Source of the DNA: Candidatus Thermoplasmatota archaeon
GTDB taxonomy: Archaea > Thermoplasmatota > E2 > DHVEG-1
Direction of reading: 5' to 3'
NCBI GenBank assembly: GCA_038884455.1
Contig: JAWABU010000017.1
Coordinates: 1-35,478 of the forward strand
DNA: 35,478 nt
Each line of letters starts with the position of its first letter. Within the stretch, counting starts at the first letter, position 1. The position numbers were made by a program, and so were the translations under genes. The notes under the pieces are model-generated. The model did no database searches, was not told the DNA's origin, and was given only the letters and a program-made list of their open reading frames with translations. Below are positions 1 through 8,069 of this stretch, in pieces.

Positions 1-1563
1 CTTAATGGCACTGTATCAAATGGAGCGACAACCCGGTTTATTAAAACCAATTTCACCATGTCAAACAATAATTTAACCCTCGCGATCATTGTTCCTGTGA
101 ATATATCAAATAATGGTCGAGTGTGGATAAACATCACTAAAGGTATAACAAACCCAACAACTGTAGGTCTATATAAGCTAATGATTAATACAAGCAAAGA
201 ACTAACATCCATCTATTCTGAAAATTATACTATTGTTCCTGCTGCTCCAACAAGTTTCACTGCTACAACAGTTAGTTCTACTCAGATCAACCTAGCTTGG
301 ACCAAGGGAACTGGTGCGAGCCATACGAGGATTCAACGGAAGACTGGGAGTTATCCGACGAGTATTTCAGATGGAACCAATGTTTACAATGGTACCGGAT
401 CATCCTACTCTGATACAGGTCTATCATCGAGTACTACCTATTATTATAGAGCTTGGAGTTGGGACAACTCAAATCTCCTGTGGTCAATCGAGAGTGCAAG
501 CGCATCTGCCACAACTTCAGCATCATCAGGTGGCGGCGATTCACCTCCACCATCAGGTCCTTCAGAGGTCCGTATCACGGTATCAACGACAGCAATGAAC
601 GAGATCAACACCAGATTTGGTGTCTCGTTAGTACTATCCTTCTACGCTCGAGACACTAATGGTGATGGTCGTGTCGACACCCTGGTTGATCCGAACGGTG
701 TACTAACGGAGGTACAAGACACTATACTAGATGGTCATGTTATAATGCTGGTATCAACCAACAAGGATAACAAACCAGAGTTCTTCTGGGATACCGCTGC
801 AAACACGATCACACCGGTCACCTACCAGCAAGGAACCGCGCAAGAAACCATTGTTGATACAACAAAGGAGACGATTACGGTCATAGTAAATATTGAGAAA
901 ACCGACTGGGTGTACATCGACATCACCGATCAGTACCCACCTGATCAATACCCAGATTATACACTCATCGTGAAAACTGCTGATGGTCGAGTCATTTCTT
1001 CAGATATGATCTGGCGGCAGAACGGCAGAATCTACATCCTTGACGACCCAGATACTACGTACAAGATCATCTACGGGTACAACATTCTCCCTCCAACGTT
1101 TAATCCACCTGCGGGAACCACGTTTGACAGCAGTTTCAACCCACCTGATGGATACGAATTTGACATCCGCAGACCAATGATTACGATTACGTACAGCGAA
1201 GCTGTTACCATCGTAAGTGCAACACTGAACAACCTTGACGTACGACACATGTTCAAGACAGTCGACAATAAGGTTTTTACCTTCGAGCCAACATATGATC
1301 TCAGCAATGGACCGTACACACTCAGTCTCACGGTTCAAGATGCTGATGGACACCGACGTACCGATACAGCAACCTATACCATAAACGCACCAGCAAAACC
1401 ATCTGAGCCTGTGGGATTCCCGCTTTGGCTGATCATTCTGATTGTCGTCATCATCGTGATTCTCCTCATCGTAGTCGTCCTGTTCAAAACTGGTCGGCTG
1501 TACGTTGAAAAGACACCGAAGGAGGGGGCACCGAAAGAAGGAGATAAACCAAAGAAACCATAA
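1..1563 (+). CDS. Surface-anchored protein with fibronectin III domain (5' truncated by window)
   Basis: The reading frame is open from the first base of the window, so the gene begins upstream; 520 codons are visible. A fibronectin type III domain lies at about codons 80-170 (PAAPTSFTATTVSSTQINLAW onset, followed by the tyrosine-rich TTYYYRAW strand). A Gly/Pro/Ser linker follows, then a beta-rich stretch with a calcium-loop-like DTNGDGRVD motif (about codon 216). Near the end is one strong transmembrane helix (onset FPLWLIILIVV) followed by a Lys/Glu/Pro-rich tail ending in DKPKKP. This architecture fits a secreted protein anchored by its C-terminus, with the bulk outside the cell. No enzymatic motif was seen. 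The exact role (S-layer associated, adhesin) is inference. The 3' end of this gene is duplicated about 1.5 kb downstream. Confidence 0.85.
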   Translation, partial: LNGTVSNGATTRFIKTNFTMSNNNLTLAIIVPVNISNNGRVWINITKGITNPTTVGLYKLMINTSKELTSIYSENYTIVPAAPTSFTATTVSSTQINLAWTKGTGASHTRIQRKTGSYPTSISDGTNVYNGTGSSYSDTGLSSSTTYYYRAWSWDNSNLLWSIESASASATTSASSGGGDSPPPSGPSEVRITVSTTAMNEINTRFGVSLVLSFYARDTNGDGRVDTLVDPNGVLTEVQDTILDGHVIMLVSTNKDNKPEFFWDTAANTITPVTYQQGTAQETIVDTTKETITVIVNIEKTDWVYIDITDQYPPDQYPDYTLIVKTADGRVISSDMIWRQNGRIYILDDPDTTYKIIYGYNILPPTFNPPAGTTFDSSFNPPDGYEFDIRRPMITITYSEAVTIVSATLNNLDVRHMFKTVDNKVFTFEPTYDLSNGPYTLSLTVQDADGHRRTDTATYTINAPAKPSEPVGFPLWLIILIVVIIVILLIVVVLFKTGRLYVEKTPKEGAPKEGDKPKKP

Positions 1564-1604
1564 AACTAACAGATAAAAGAGGATGCGGCAACTCCTCTTT
1601 TTTT
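1541..1604 (+). repeat. 64-bp direct repeat, copy 1 (gene tail + terminator)
   Basis: This segment covers the last codons (D-K-P-K-K-P-stop) and the terminator of the surface-protein gene. It matches 3032-3095 at 59 of 64 positions by eye; the five differences are all transitions. The two copies bracket the DUF4143 ATPase gene. Confidence 0.85.
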
Positions 1605-1605
1605 C
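1576..1605 (+). terminator. Hairpin plus T-tract after the surface-protein gene
   Basis: AAAGAGGA (1576-1583) pairs with TCCTCTTT (1593-1600) around a 9-nt loop and runs into a T-tract, 13 nt after the stop codon. T-rich tracts terminate archaeal RNA polymerase; the hairpin may add to this. Confidence 0.55.
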
Positions 1606-1614
1606 TTCATTTTT

Positions 1615-2925
1615 TTATTCTAAGAGCCATTTCCATAAGGGTTTATACCTAATCTTCTTTCCATTGATCTGTTCTTCACCATCGAAATCATCAGTAAGTA
1701 TCAGTCCTTCTTCAAGAGAAAATTCATCCATGGCTTTCAATAGACTTCGTACCTCTCGTTCTTTTGTGTTCATATTCTCGATAGTCGCGGTCACTTGTAT
1801 CAGTTGACGTATTTTCGTTCCTTCTTTTAGAATAAAATCTACTTCTCGTTGTTGATAATCCTTCCAATAAAACACTTCCAATGCACTATTCATTGTTTGT
1901 CGTCGTTTTAACTCCACAGCAACAACATTTTCCATGAGTCTCCCCTGATTTTCTATAAAGCGGAAACCAATTGCATTGGAAAGTCCGCTGTCGATAGCGT
2001 ATACCTTTCGCGGTGCTTTTTCTTGTTCTTTAAAAGAGGGAGAATACCGTTTGATAAAAAAGAGAAGATATGCACTTTCAAGGTAACTGGAGAACCGTTC
2101 AACGGTGGTTAAGGGGAGTGAGAGGAATTGAGCGACCTTGTTGAATGTAACCGAGGATGACATATTCGTGAGGTAGAATTTTGCAAGTGAACGTATTTTC
2201 TCCCGCTCTCGTATGCGGAATCGTTCGATGATGTCACGGGTGATGATCGTGTCAAAATAGCTGAGAAGAATGCGTTTTTTCTCTGTCGAGAGAACAACCT
2301 CTGGGAATCCACCGTTACCAAGGTATTCTGTCAGTAATTTTTTAATGTCACTTCTGCTCGTTACCACATCAAGTTCTGATCGTATTGATATGTTGTTGAA
2401 AAACAGGAACTCCTTAAATGAGAGTGGATACAACGTGAAGATGATATGTCTTCCGGTGAGGAGGGTAGCGAGTTCGGCGCTGAGAAGTTTTGATGAGGAG
2501 CCGGAGACAAGCAGTGACGCTTCTTTTCGTTCGTGCATGCCTCTGACAAAACGTTCCCATTCTGAGACGTTTTGTATTTCGTCTAAGAAGAGAAGAGGTT
2601 TTTTTTCAGTAGGTTGAACTTTTTCCTGGTAGCAGTCGTAAATGTCTCGGAGGGTTTGAAGTGTTCGATCTGTGAATCGTTCATCTTCAAAGTTGACGAT
2701 GAGGGTATTGTTTTTCCCTTTCTGTTCACTGAGTTTGTGTGCAACTTGTTTGATGAGCGTGGATTTTCCGCATCGTCGTACTCCTGTGATGCAGATGATC
2801 TGATCGGTGTTTTCCAGGAGCGACTGGAGTTCGTTTCTATACTGTTCTCGTTGGATGCCGGTGTCGATTTGTTTTGCCCAAAGGTTCCAATCTGAGAGGA
2901 TCTCAAGGATAGTCTCCTTCCGCAT
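1615..2925 (-). CDS. AAA-type ATPase with C-terminal DUF4143 domain
   Basis: 436 residues. The N-terminal AAA domain has a Walker A (TGVRRCGKST, about residues 47-56), a Walker B (LLFLDEIQ) and a sensor-like SGSSSKLL. The C-terminal part has the DUF4143/PD-(D/E)XK-like signature (VELKRR, FYWKDYQQREVDFIL, then QVT). Proteins of this build are common in archaea and bacteria as solitary, patchily distributed genes. Their role is unresolved; suggestions include defence or toxin-like modules. The start is set by an ATG 25-26 nt from a TATA-like element (2942-2957), implying a leaderless transcript. It is transcribed convergently with the surface-protein gene and bracketed by 64-bp direct repeats, which suggests acquisition or local rearrangement. 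Confidence 0.9.
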   Translation of the reverse strand: MRKETILEILSDWNLWAKQIDTGIQREQYRNELQSLLENTDQIICITGVRRCGKSTLIKQVAHKLSEQKGKNNTLIVNFEDERFTDRTLQTLRDIYDCYQEKVQPTEKKPLLFLDEIQNVSEWERFVRGMHERKEASLLVSGSSSKLLSAELATLLTGRHIIFTLYPLSFKEFLFFNNISIRSELDVVTSRSDIKKLLTEYLGNGGFPEVVLSTEKKRILLSYFDTIITRDIIERFRIREREKIRSLAKFYLTNMSSSVTFNKVAQFLSLPLTTVERFSSYLESAYLLFFIKRYSPSFKEQEKAPRKVYAIDSGLSNAIGFRFIENQGRLMENVVAVELKRRQTMNSALEVFYWKDYQQREVDFILKEGTKIRQLIQVTATIENMNTKEREVRSLLKAMDEFSLEEGLILTDDFDGEEQINGKKIRYKPLWKWLLE

Positions 2926-2941
2926 AATAATCCATATGTAG

Positions 2942-2957
2942 TTTAAATATTTAAATT
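2942..2957 (-). promoter_or_regulatory. TATA box of the DUF4143 ATPase gene
   Basis: An AT-only palindrome-like TTTAAATATTTAAA is centred about 26 nt upstream of the ATG at 2925, the distance expected between an archaeal TATA box and the transcription start. This implies a leaderless mRNA. Confidence 0.55.
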
Positions 2958-3031
2958 TTTAGTTCACATGTAAATCAAAATTACATAATGGAGTATCCAA
3001 ACGGTGAAAAAACAGGGGATGCTCATAAAAA

Positions 3032-3095
3032 GAGACAAACCAAAGAAACCATAAAACCAACAGATAAAAGAGAATGTAGCAACTCCTCTTTTTTT
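3032..3095 (+). repeat. 64-bp direct repeat, copy 2 (orphan gene tail + degenerate terminator)
   Basis: Matches 1541-1604 at 59 of 64 positions. It still encodes D-K-P-K-K-P-stop followed by the terminator, but the hairpin arm is AGAGAA instead of AGAGGA, so one pair is lost. No intact gene precedes it, so it is a relic. Confidence 0.85.
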
Positions 3096-3192
3096 TTCTA
3101 ACCTCATTATTGAACCGTAGTTCGATACATCTCCAAAAAATATGATTAGTTCCGGTGATTGTGGTCCGTTTTCACTGATCAGCAACAAAAAG

Positions 3193-3200
3193 TATATAAA
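3193..3200 (+). promoter_or_regulatory. TATA box (TATATAAA) upstream of the 3278 gene
   Basis: TATATAAA is preceded by a purine-rich AAAAAG. Transcription would start near 3223, leaving a leader of about 55 nt that includes the purine-rich Shine-Dalgarno-like stretch at 3262-3273. Confidence 0.5.
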
Positions 3201-3277
3201 TAAGTTCATACACATACTATAGGCGCAAAAATTTTCAAAGTATACTTCACAGAAAAAGAATGGAAGGAATGAGTTCT

Positions 3278-3679
3278 ATGACAATTGTAACGCTTGATGA
3301 TCTATCGAAAGCTATAGCAAACCGCGTCGGCATCGATATTGAAGAAGCACGACGAGATGCAGGTTTTGTAATGGATATCTTTGGGTTTGATGACCGTGTC
3401 ATTGATAACGTCCTCGACCCAGAAGATCGACAGCTCTTCTACATCCTTGAAGAGGAAGGTATGTTGACCACTGAACGTGAAGAAACAACCCTGTATGATG
3501 GCCGCGAATGGCGAACCCATTACTGGCGTCTCAAAAAAGATACGATACTTCGATATTCAAAAGATACCGCACGGAAACCTGATCTCATCATCGATAAAAA
3601 GCAAATCAAAAACGTCTCAGATGAAGACATTTACAATACCTTAACTGAAGATTTGTGGACAACCAGAAAAATAGGGTAA
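3278..3679 (+). CDS. Small archaeal protein, possibly DUF6015-like
   Basis: 133 residues from the chosen ATG. In-frame ATGs at 3260 and 3269 would add six or three residues, but only 3278 has an AAGGAATGAG ribosome-binding-like stretch at proper distance. The protein is soluble, charged and mainly helical at first (TLDDLSKAIANRVGIDIEEA), then has a segment ending in an aromatic HYWRL strand. The layout resembles a winged-helix-like fold. From memory it recalls the archaeal DUF6015 family, but that could not be verified. No catalytic motif was seen. It stands alone between the repeat region and metK, with its own promoter and a T-tract terminator. Confidence 0.75.
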   Translation: MTIVTLDDLSKAIANRVGIDIEEARRDAGFVMDIFGFDDRVIDNVLDPEDRQLFYILEEEGMLTTEREETTLYDGREWRTHYWRLKKDTILRYSKDTARKPDLIIDKKQIKNVSDEDIYNTLTEDLWTTRKIG

Positions 3680-3688
3680 AAACAATAC

Positions 3689-3703
3689 CTTTTCTCTTTT
3701 TTT
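3689..3703 (+). terminator. T-rich terminator
   Basis: A pyrimidine run (TTTTCTCTTTTTTT) begins 10 nt after the stop codon and resembles an archaeal oligo-T terminator. Confidence 0.45.
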
Positions 3704-3775
3704 GTCATAACATTAATAAGTACGCTGTGAATGTCAATCTTCTAACAATCGAGTATTTTTGGGTGAGAACGTTTT

Positions 3776-4945
3776 ATGAAAAAAAGAAAAATCGTCATAA
3801 GCTCAGAATCAGTAACCGAAGGCCATCCAGATAAAATGTGTGATCTTATCTCAGATGCAATCCTTGATGAGGCACTCCGTCAAGATCCACAATCACGGGT
3901 TGCAATTGAAACTGGGACAAAAAACGGTGGAGTCATGGTTTTTGGAGAAATGACCACCAATGCCTATATCGATATCCCCCATGTCGTCCGTGATACCATC
4001 AAAGGAATCGGATACACCAAATCAGAGTATGGTATCGAATGGGAAACCTGCTCAGTTTGGGTACAAATCACAGAGCAAAGCCCAGATATCTCTCAAGGAG
4101 TTACCGAGGGAAAAGGGCTTCATAAAGAACAAGGTGCTGGAGATCAAGGGATGATGTATGGCTACGCATGCACTGACACCAAAGAACTCATGCCGTTGCC
4201 TATCGCGCTTGCTCATAAACTTACCAAAAGATTATCAGATGTACGAAAAAACGGTGGCATTAGTTATCTTCGACCTGACGGAAAATCCCAGGTTTCGATT
4301 CAATATGATGAAAAAGGAAAACCTTTGAGAGCCGATACCATTGTTGTTTCAACCCAGCATGACCCTGGTGTAAAATATGAACGGATCCGAAATGATGTCA
4401 TTGAAAAAATTATAACCCCTGTTTGTAAAGACTGGATTGATAAAGATACTATTTTCCATGTTAATCCAACCGGTGCTTTTATCCGAGGAGGACCGTACGC
4501 TGATGCAGGTGTGACCGGTCGGAAAATCATTGTTGACACCTATGGAGGCGTTGGACGGCATGGTGGCGGTGCTTTTTCAGGAAAAGATCCAACAAAGGTT
4601 GATCGAAGTGCTGCCTATGCTGCCCGCTACATCGCAAAGAATATTGTAGCTTCAGGAATTGCTGAGAAATGTGAATTACAACTCGCATATGCTATTGGTG
4701 TTGCTGAGCCGGTTTCAATCAATATCGATTGTTTTGGAACCAATAAGATACCCCTTGAAAAAATCGAGGAGTTTATTCGAGAATTTTTCCCGATAAAACC
4801 AGCTGATATCATTCAAACGCTTGACCTGCGCCGTCCGATTTACAAAAAAACAGCAGCGTATGGCCATTTCGGACGGGATGATCCTGATTTTAAATGGGAA
4901 AAAACCGATAAAGCACAGCTTCTCCGTCATGAAGCAGGACTCTGA
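3776..4945 (+). CDS. metK: S-adenosylmethionine synthetase, bacterial/eukaryal type
   Basis: 389 residues, the usual length of the bacterial enzyme. It makes S-adenosylmethionine from methionine and ATP in the cytoplasm. Diagnostic motifs: ATP-binding [14 protein letters not shown] near the N-terminus (GHPDK 16-20), [12 protein letters not shown] (120-131) and the phosphate-binding [19 protein letters not shown] around residue 263. Most archaea use a very divergent archaeal-type synthetase instead, so this copy is probably of bacterial origin; the rest of the genome would have to be searched for the archaeal one. A GGGTGAG Shine-Dalgarno-like element lies 9 nt before the ATG. The gene appears monocistronic: it has its own upstream region and is followed by a long T-tract. 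Confidence 0.96.
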   Translation: MKKRKIVISSESVTEGHPDKMCDLISDAILDEALRQDPQSRVAIETGTKNGGVMVFGEMTTNAYIDIPHVVRDTIKGIGYTKSEYGIEWETCSVWVQITEQSPDISQGVTEGKGLHKEQGAGDQGMMYGYACTDTKELMPLPIALAHKLTKRLSDVRKNGGISYLRPDGKSQVSIQYDEKGKPLRADTIVVSTQHDPGVKYERIRNDVIEKIITPVCKDWIDKDTIFHVNPTGAFIRGGPYADAGVTGRKIIVDTYGGVGRHGGGAFSGKDPTKVDRSAAYAARYIAKNIVASGIAEKCELQLAYAIGVAEPVSINIDCFGTNKIPLEKIEEFIREFFPIKPADIIQTLDLRRPIYKKTAAYGHFGRDDPDFKWEKTDKAQLLRHEAGL

Positions 4946-4953
4946 TTTTAAAT

Positions 4954-4976
4954 TCTTTTTTTGTTTTTCTTTTTTC
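4954..4976 (+). terminator. Multi-T-tract terminator of metK
   Basis: Three consecutive T runs start about 10 nt after the metK stop codon; typical archaeal oligo-T termination signal. Confidence 0.5.
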
Positions 4977-5027
4977 ACTAGCGTTAGGTTAAAGTAGTGA
5001 AACTAAGATTCAATACGTTGTTTTTGT

Positions 5028-5657
5028 ATGGTGTCTGTACGTTCTCAGCACAAATTGTGGTTGATTCTTGTGGTTTTTATCATTTGTATTCTGGCTTGTT
5101 CCGGGTGTTTACAACGTGTACGATCGTATATTCCAAACCAGTTTTTGGTTGATGGATGGTATGAAAATACAGGACTGCAGAATACCGGGCTGCAACTTTT
5201 TGGTTTTGAACAATGGGTGAGTGTTACCTATGAGGTTCACGGTCGTTTTCCAGCACTACTAACCATTACCACCGTAAAAACCCTGCTCTTGGCCAATGAA
5301 GAGCAATTATTTATCAAAACAAAACAAAATCTTGAACAAACATTTACGTGTGCCATAAGGATACTAAATCAAACTGAAGGACAGAGATTCAATGCACAAG
5401 CGCATCATACTTATTTTGTAGTATATACAGGTATTCATCTCAAAACCAACGAATCTGTCAGAATCATCGGTGAAGTATGGAATTGTGGTGTTACTGGATC
5501 ATCAATTATTTGCGTTGGAATCGCTCATCTCACAAATGCAAACTATCCGCAACAGCAGAATCTTGATCAATGGCAGATGCTCGTAGCTGACCCTCAAGGA
5601 ACCATCGATGGTTTTAACGGATCAACAGGTCTTATATATAATGTCTGTTGTCATTAG
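5028..5657 (+). CDS. Predicted secreted lipoprotein, function unknown
   Basis: 209 residues. The N-terminus has a short basic stretch, a hydrophobic core (LWLILVVFIICILA) and then CSGC, which can act as a lipobox (S-G before Cys). The protein is therefore probably exported and lipid-anchored or retained by its signal helix. The mature part is beta-strand rich (VSVTYEVHGRFPALLTITTVK and following strands) and ends in a Cys-Cys-His. No recognisable family was identified. It runs convergently into the G1P dehydrogenase gene with a 22-nt gap. Its function is unknown; an adhesin or substrate-binding role would be a guess. Confidence 0.7.
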   Translation: MVSVRSQHKLWLILVVFIICILACSGCLQRVRSYIPNQFLVDGWYENTGLQNTGLQLFGFEQWVSVTYEVHGRFPALLTITTVKTLLLANEEQLFIKTKQNLEQTFTCAIRILNQTEGQRFNAQAHHTYFVVYTGIHLKTNESVRIIGEVWNCGVTGSSIICVGIAHLTNANYPQQQNLDQWQMLVADPQGTIDGFNGSTGLIYNVCCH

Positions 5658-5679
5658 AGAAAAATCAAACGTTTTTGTA

Positions 5680-6777
5680 TCAGATAACGTTCGTAATTTT
5701 CGCAAGTCGTTTTGCCGCTTCAAGCGTGAGTCCGTGTTCACCAAGAATAGTATATCGTTCTGGTCGTATCTCCTGAGCATGGAGGAGTGCTTCAATGATT
5801 TTTTTCTTCGGAATGCCGAGTTCTTTGGCATTTGTTGGTGCACCAATGATTCTGAGTGCCTCACGTACCTCTTGCCAGTCTTCCCCATGGAGATACATCA
5901 TCATAATGGCACCAACCCCGCATTGTTCTCCATGGAGTGCTTTTCCTGGTGCGATCCGATCAAGCATATGGGAAAACATATGTTCAGCACCTGATGCTGG
6001 TCGTGTATTTCCTGCAACACTCATGGCAACTCCTGAGACAATCATGGATTTTACCGCCTGCCAAACTGCTTCTCCGAGACCTGATCTGATATCTTCGGCT
6101 TTATCAATAAGGAGTTTTGACGCAGTGAGTGATAAGGTTGCTGCAAATGTGCTAAACTCCTCATTTTTTAACCGATGTGCAAGCTCCCAGTCTTTCACTG
6201 CTGAGATATTTGCGATAACGTCAGCGCATCCTGAGGCCAGCATTCGATACGGCGCTCGTGCGATAACCGCGGTATCCGCAAGAACAGCAATCGGTGATAC
6301 AGCATCTTTTGATATTGATCCTTTCCGATCTTTTAATGATGCTCGGGGTGATGCCATCCCATCATGGGCTGCTGATGTCGGCACACTGATATACATCTTG
6401 TTCAGTTCATAGGCAACAAGTTTTGTAACATCAATTACTGATCCCCCTCCAACTCCAAGAAGGAGATCCGGTTCATAGTTTTGTTGTACGCTTCGAAGAA
6501 CATAATTGACTTCTCGTTCACCTGGCCAGGCAATAGGTATGTCTTTTTGAATGATCGGTGAAGGAATCGTAATCATCTGCACCTGGTACTCTGCGTTACT
6601 GAGAATTTTTGCAATCCGATCCCCTGAGATTTTTTTTGTATTTTTATCGACAACGATGGCGATACGTTTTCCGGTGGTTAAGCGTCCACATAATCCTTTA
6701 ATCTGGTCGGTTGTGTTATGCCCAACTATCACTTCTCTTGGAAATATCATGGTCTTAAATTTTGTAAATTTATCCAT
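5680..6777 (-). CDS. egsA: sn-glycerol-1-phosphate dehydrogenase
   Basis: 365 residues. It reduces dihydroxyacetone phosphate to sn-glycerol-1-phosphate with NAD(P)H, the step that sets the stereochemistry of archaeal membrane lipids. Visible motifs: nucleotide-binding GVGGGSVIDVTKL (108-120), the substrate-pocket PTSAAHDGMASP (133-144) and metal ligands in SGCADVIAN (Asp186), ASGAEHMFSH (His266) and LHGEQCG (His282). The length is typical of the family. The start is supported by a TATA-like AATATATT at 6810-6817, giving a very short leader. The gene is divergent from the DUF63 membrane protein and seems to share that promoter element. Confidence 0.96.
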   Translation of the reverse strand: MDKFTKFKTMIFPREVIVGHNTTDQIKGLCGRLTTGKRIAIVVDKNTKKISGDRIAKILSNAEYQVQMITIPSPIIQKDIPIAWPGEREVNYVLRSVQQNYEPDLLLGVGGGSVIDVTKLVAYELNKMYISVPTSAAHDGMASPRASLKDRKGSISKDAVSPIAVLADTAVIARAPYRMLASGCADVIANISAVKDWELAHRLKNEEFSTFAATLSLTASKLLIDKAEDIRSGLGEAVWQAVKSMIVSGVAMSVAGNTRPASGAEHMFSHMLDRIAPGKALHGEQCGVGAIMMMYLHGEDWQEVREALRIIGAPTNAKELGIPKKKIIEALLHAQEIRPERYTILGEHGLTLEAAKRLAKITNVI

Positions 6778-6807
6778 AGGAACCGCACAAGGAAGTAAAC
6801 CGTTGGT

Positions 6808-6818
6808 TTAATATATTC
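6808..6818. promoter_or_regulatory. Shared palindromic TATA box between egsA and the DUF63 gene
   Basis: The perfectly palindromic AATATATT (6810-6817) lies 36 nt from the egsA ATG and 35 nt from the DUF63 ATG. In both directions the predicted start of transcription falls about 8-9 nt before the start codon. No other TATA-like element is seen in this 70-bp gap. Confidence 0.5.
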
Positions 6819-6847
6819 TTTTTGTCTTAAACCCCTCTGCTATTCGT

Positions 6848-8065
6848 ATGGGATTTAAAGAGTATATCAAGAAACATCTTTTAATGATCAGTTTTATCCT
6901 GATTGTACTAAGCGCATTGGTTGTTCTTGGTGGCTGTTTTTTAGCCCCACAGATTTTTTATGACCAGTGGATTTGGAAATATTACTGGGGGCCAGTTGTA
7001 TCTGATGCAGCAGGGTATCCAGTGACCTATCATGGAGTTACCGCTTACGAGGGTTATACGTTGATTTCTGAGATTACCTATGGAATTATTCTGATTGTTG
7101 CCCTCTATGGAATTTATAAACTGTTGAGAAAACTTGACATCCGGATTGATTGGCGTTTTTGTCTTGCGTTGATGCCGTATATACTTTTCGGTCCTGTTAC
7201 TCGAGTTTTAGAGGATGCTGAGTACTTTACTGAACCATTCGTTTTTTGGTTTATCTCCCCGCTCATTTATTTTCAGATTGCGGGCTATGCGTTAAGTTTT
7301 GTTTGTATAGGTTGGTATCTACAGAAAAATGCTGATAACTACCATCATATCAGAAGTATCACTGATGTGATCTTTATCGTGCTGTTTGTCAACATTTTTT
7401 ATAGTGTTCTATGGACGTTGGGTTGTACGTATGGAAAAGTCATTTTACATCCTGGGTTATTTTTGTTTCTTTCACTGAGTGCATTTGTACCTTTGATATA
7501 TCATGTATATAAAAAACGGAAAATCACGGTCAACACCATGGTTTTTTCAGGAGGAATGCTTTTTTTCCTCCCCTCGTTATATCTGGTTGGTCTTTGGATC
7601 ATTGGTGAAAATTGGAGTCATACTGCAGGTGTTCGTTTCGATGTTTTTATTCTTATTTTTGTGTTGGTTGCGAGTGTTACAAGTATTGTATATCTTGTTA
7701 GTGTGTTGTATAAGCAAAAATCATGGTCTGCTCCATATCGACAACCATTGAATCTTGCAATGATCATCGGGCATCTCATTGATGGATGGACTAGTTATAT
7801 CAGTATTTATGATCCTTTAGGGATGGGTTTGCTTGCATATGAAGAAAAACATCCTGCTTCGAATTTTCTCCTTGAGATCTGGCCACCGTTGTTTCCGATT
7901 GTGAAATTCTGTTTGATCGTCGTCGTCATTTATCTTTTTGATATAGCATACAAGGAAGAGTTACGGAATCATCAACATCTTGTACATCTGTTGAAAATAG
8001 GGATTCTTATCCTTGGTTTTTCGCCAGGCATGCGCGATTTACTGAGAGTAACTATGGGTGTTTAA
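6848..8065 (+). CDS. DUF63 family multi-pass membrane protein
   Basis: 405 residues with roughly ten hydrophobic helices spread over the whole length. The N-terminus (IKKHLLMISFILIVLSALVV), the FYDQWIWKYYWGPVVSDA segment and the FGPVTRVLEDAEYF motif match my recollection of the archaeal DUF63 family, which has no established function. A second conserved-looking cluster, IIGHLIDGWTSYISIYDP, lies in the C-terminal half. It shares a promoter region with egsA. A role linked to the membrane or lipids is suggested only by that neighbour. The 3' end overlaps the GTG upstream of the lipoyl synthase gene, so lipA may be translationally coupled. Confidence 0.85.
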   Translation: MGFKEYIKKHLLMISFILIVLSALVVLGGCFLAPQIFYDQWIWKYYWGPVVSDAAGYPVTYHGVTAYEGYTLISEITYGIILIVALYGIYKLLRKLDIRIDWRFCLALMPYILFGPVTRVLEDAEYFTEPFVFWFISPLIYFQIAGYALSFVCIGWYLQKNADNYHHIRSITDVIFIVLFVNIFYSVLWTLGCTYGKVILHPGLFLFLSLSAFVPLIYHVYKKRKITVNTMVFSGGMLFFLPSLYLVGLWIIGENWSHTAGVRFDVFILIFVLVASVTSIVYLVSVLYKQKSWSAPYRQPLNLAMIIGHLIDGWTSYISIYDPLGMGLLAYEEKHPASNFLLEIWPPLFPIVKFCLIVVVIYLFDIAYKEELRNHQHLVHLLKIGILILGFSPGMRDLLRVTMGV

Positions 8066-8069
8066 AGAT

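Larger units (their letters stand above)
2926..3277. other. Intergenic region carrying a decayed copy of the surface-gene tail
   Basis: No convincing gene lies here. It holds the minus-strand promoter of the ATPase gene, a degenerate relic of a surface-protein C-terminus (about 3006-3051; GAA AAA ACA resembles the E-K-T of the intact gene, and the DKPKKP-stop string is recognisable but in another frame), the second 64-bp repeat, and the promoter of the next gene. The T-tract after 3085 may still stop transcription. Confidence 0.6.

Noticed and set aside
1583-1807. Plus-strand frame of 74 codons after the surface gene.
   Set aside because: It starts inside the terminator and is antisense to the DUF4143 domain.
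2964-3215. Minus-strand frame of 83 codons with hydrophobic stretches between the ATPase gene and the 3278 gene.
   Set aside because: It runs through the duplicated gene tail, its degenerate terminator and the plus-strand promoter, so it is a shadow of non-coding and relic sequence.
5795-6412. Plus-strand frame of 205 codons.
   Set aside because: It lies wholly antisense to the G1P dehydrogenase gene, whose motifs are intact; it is a shadow.
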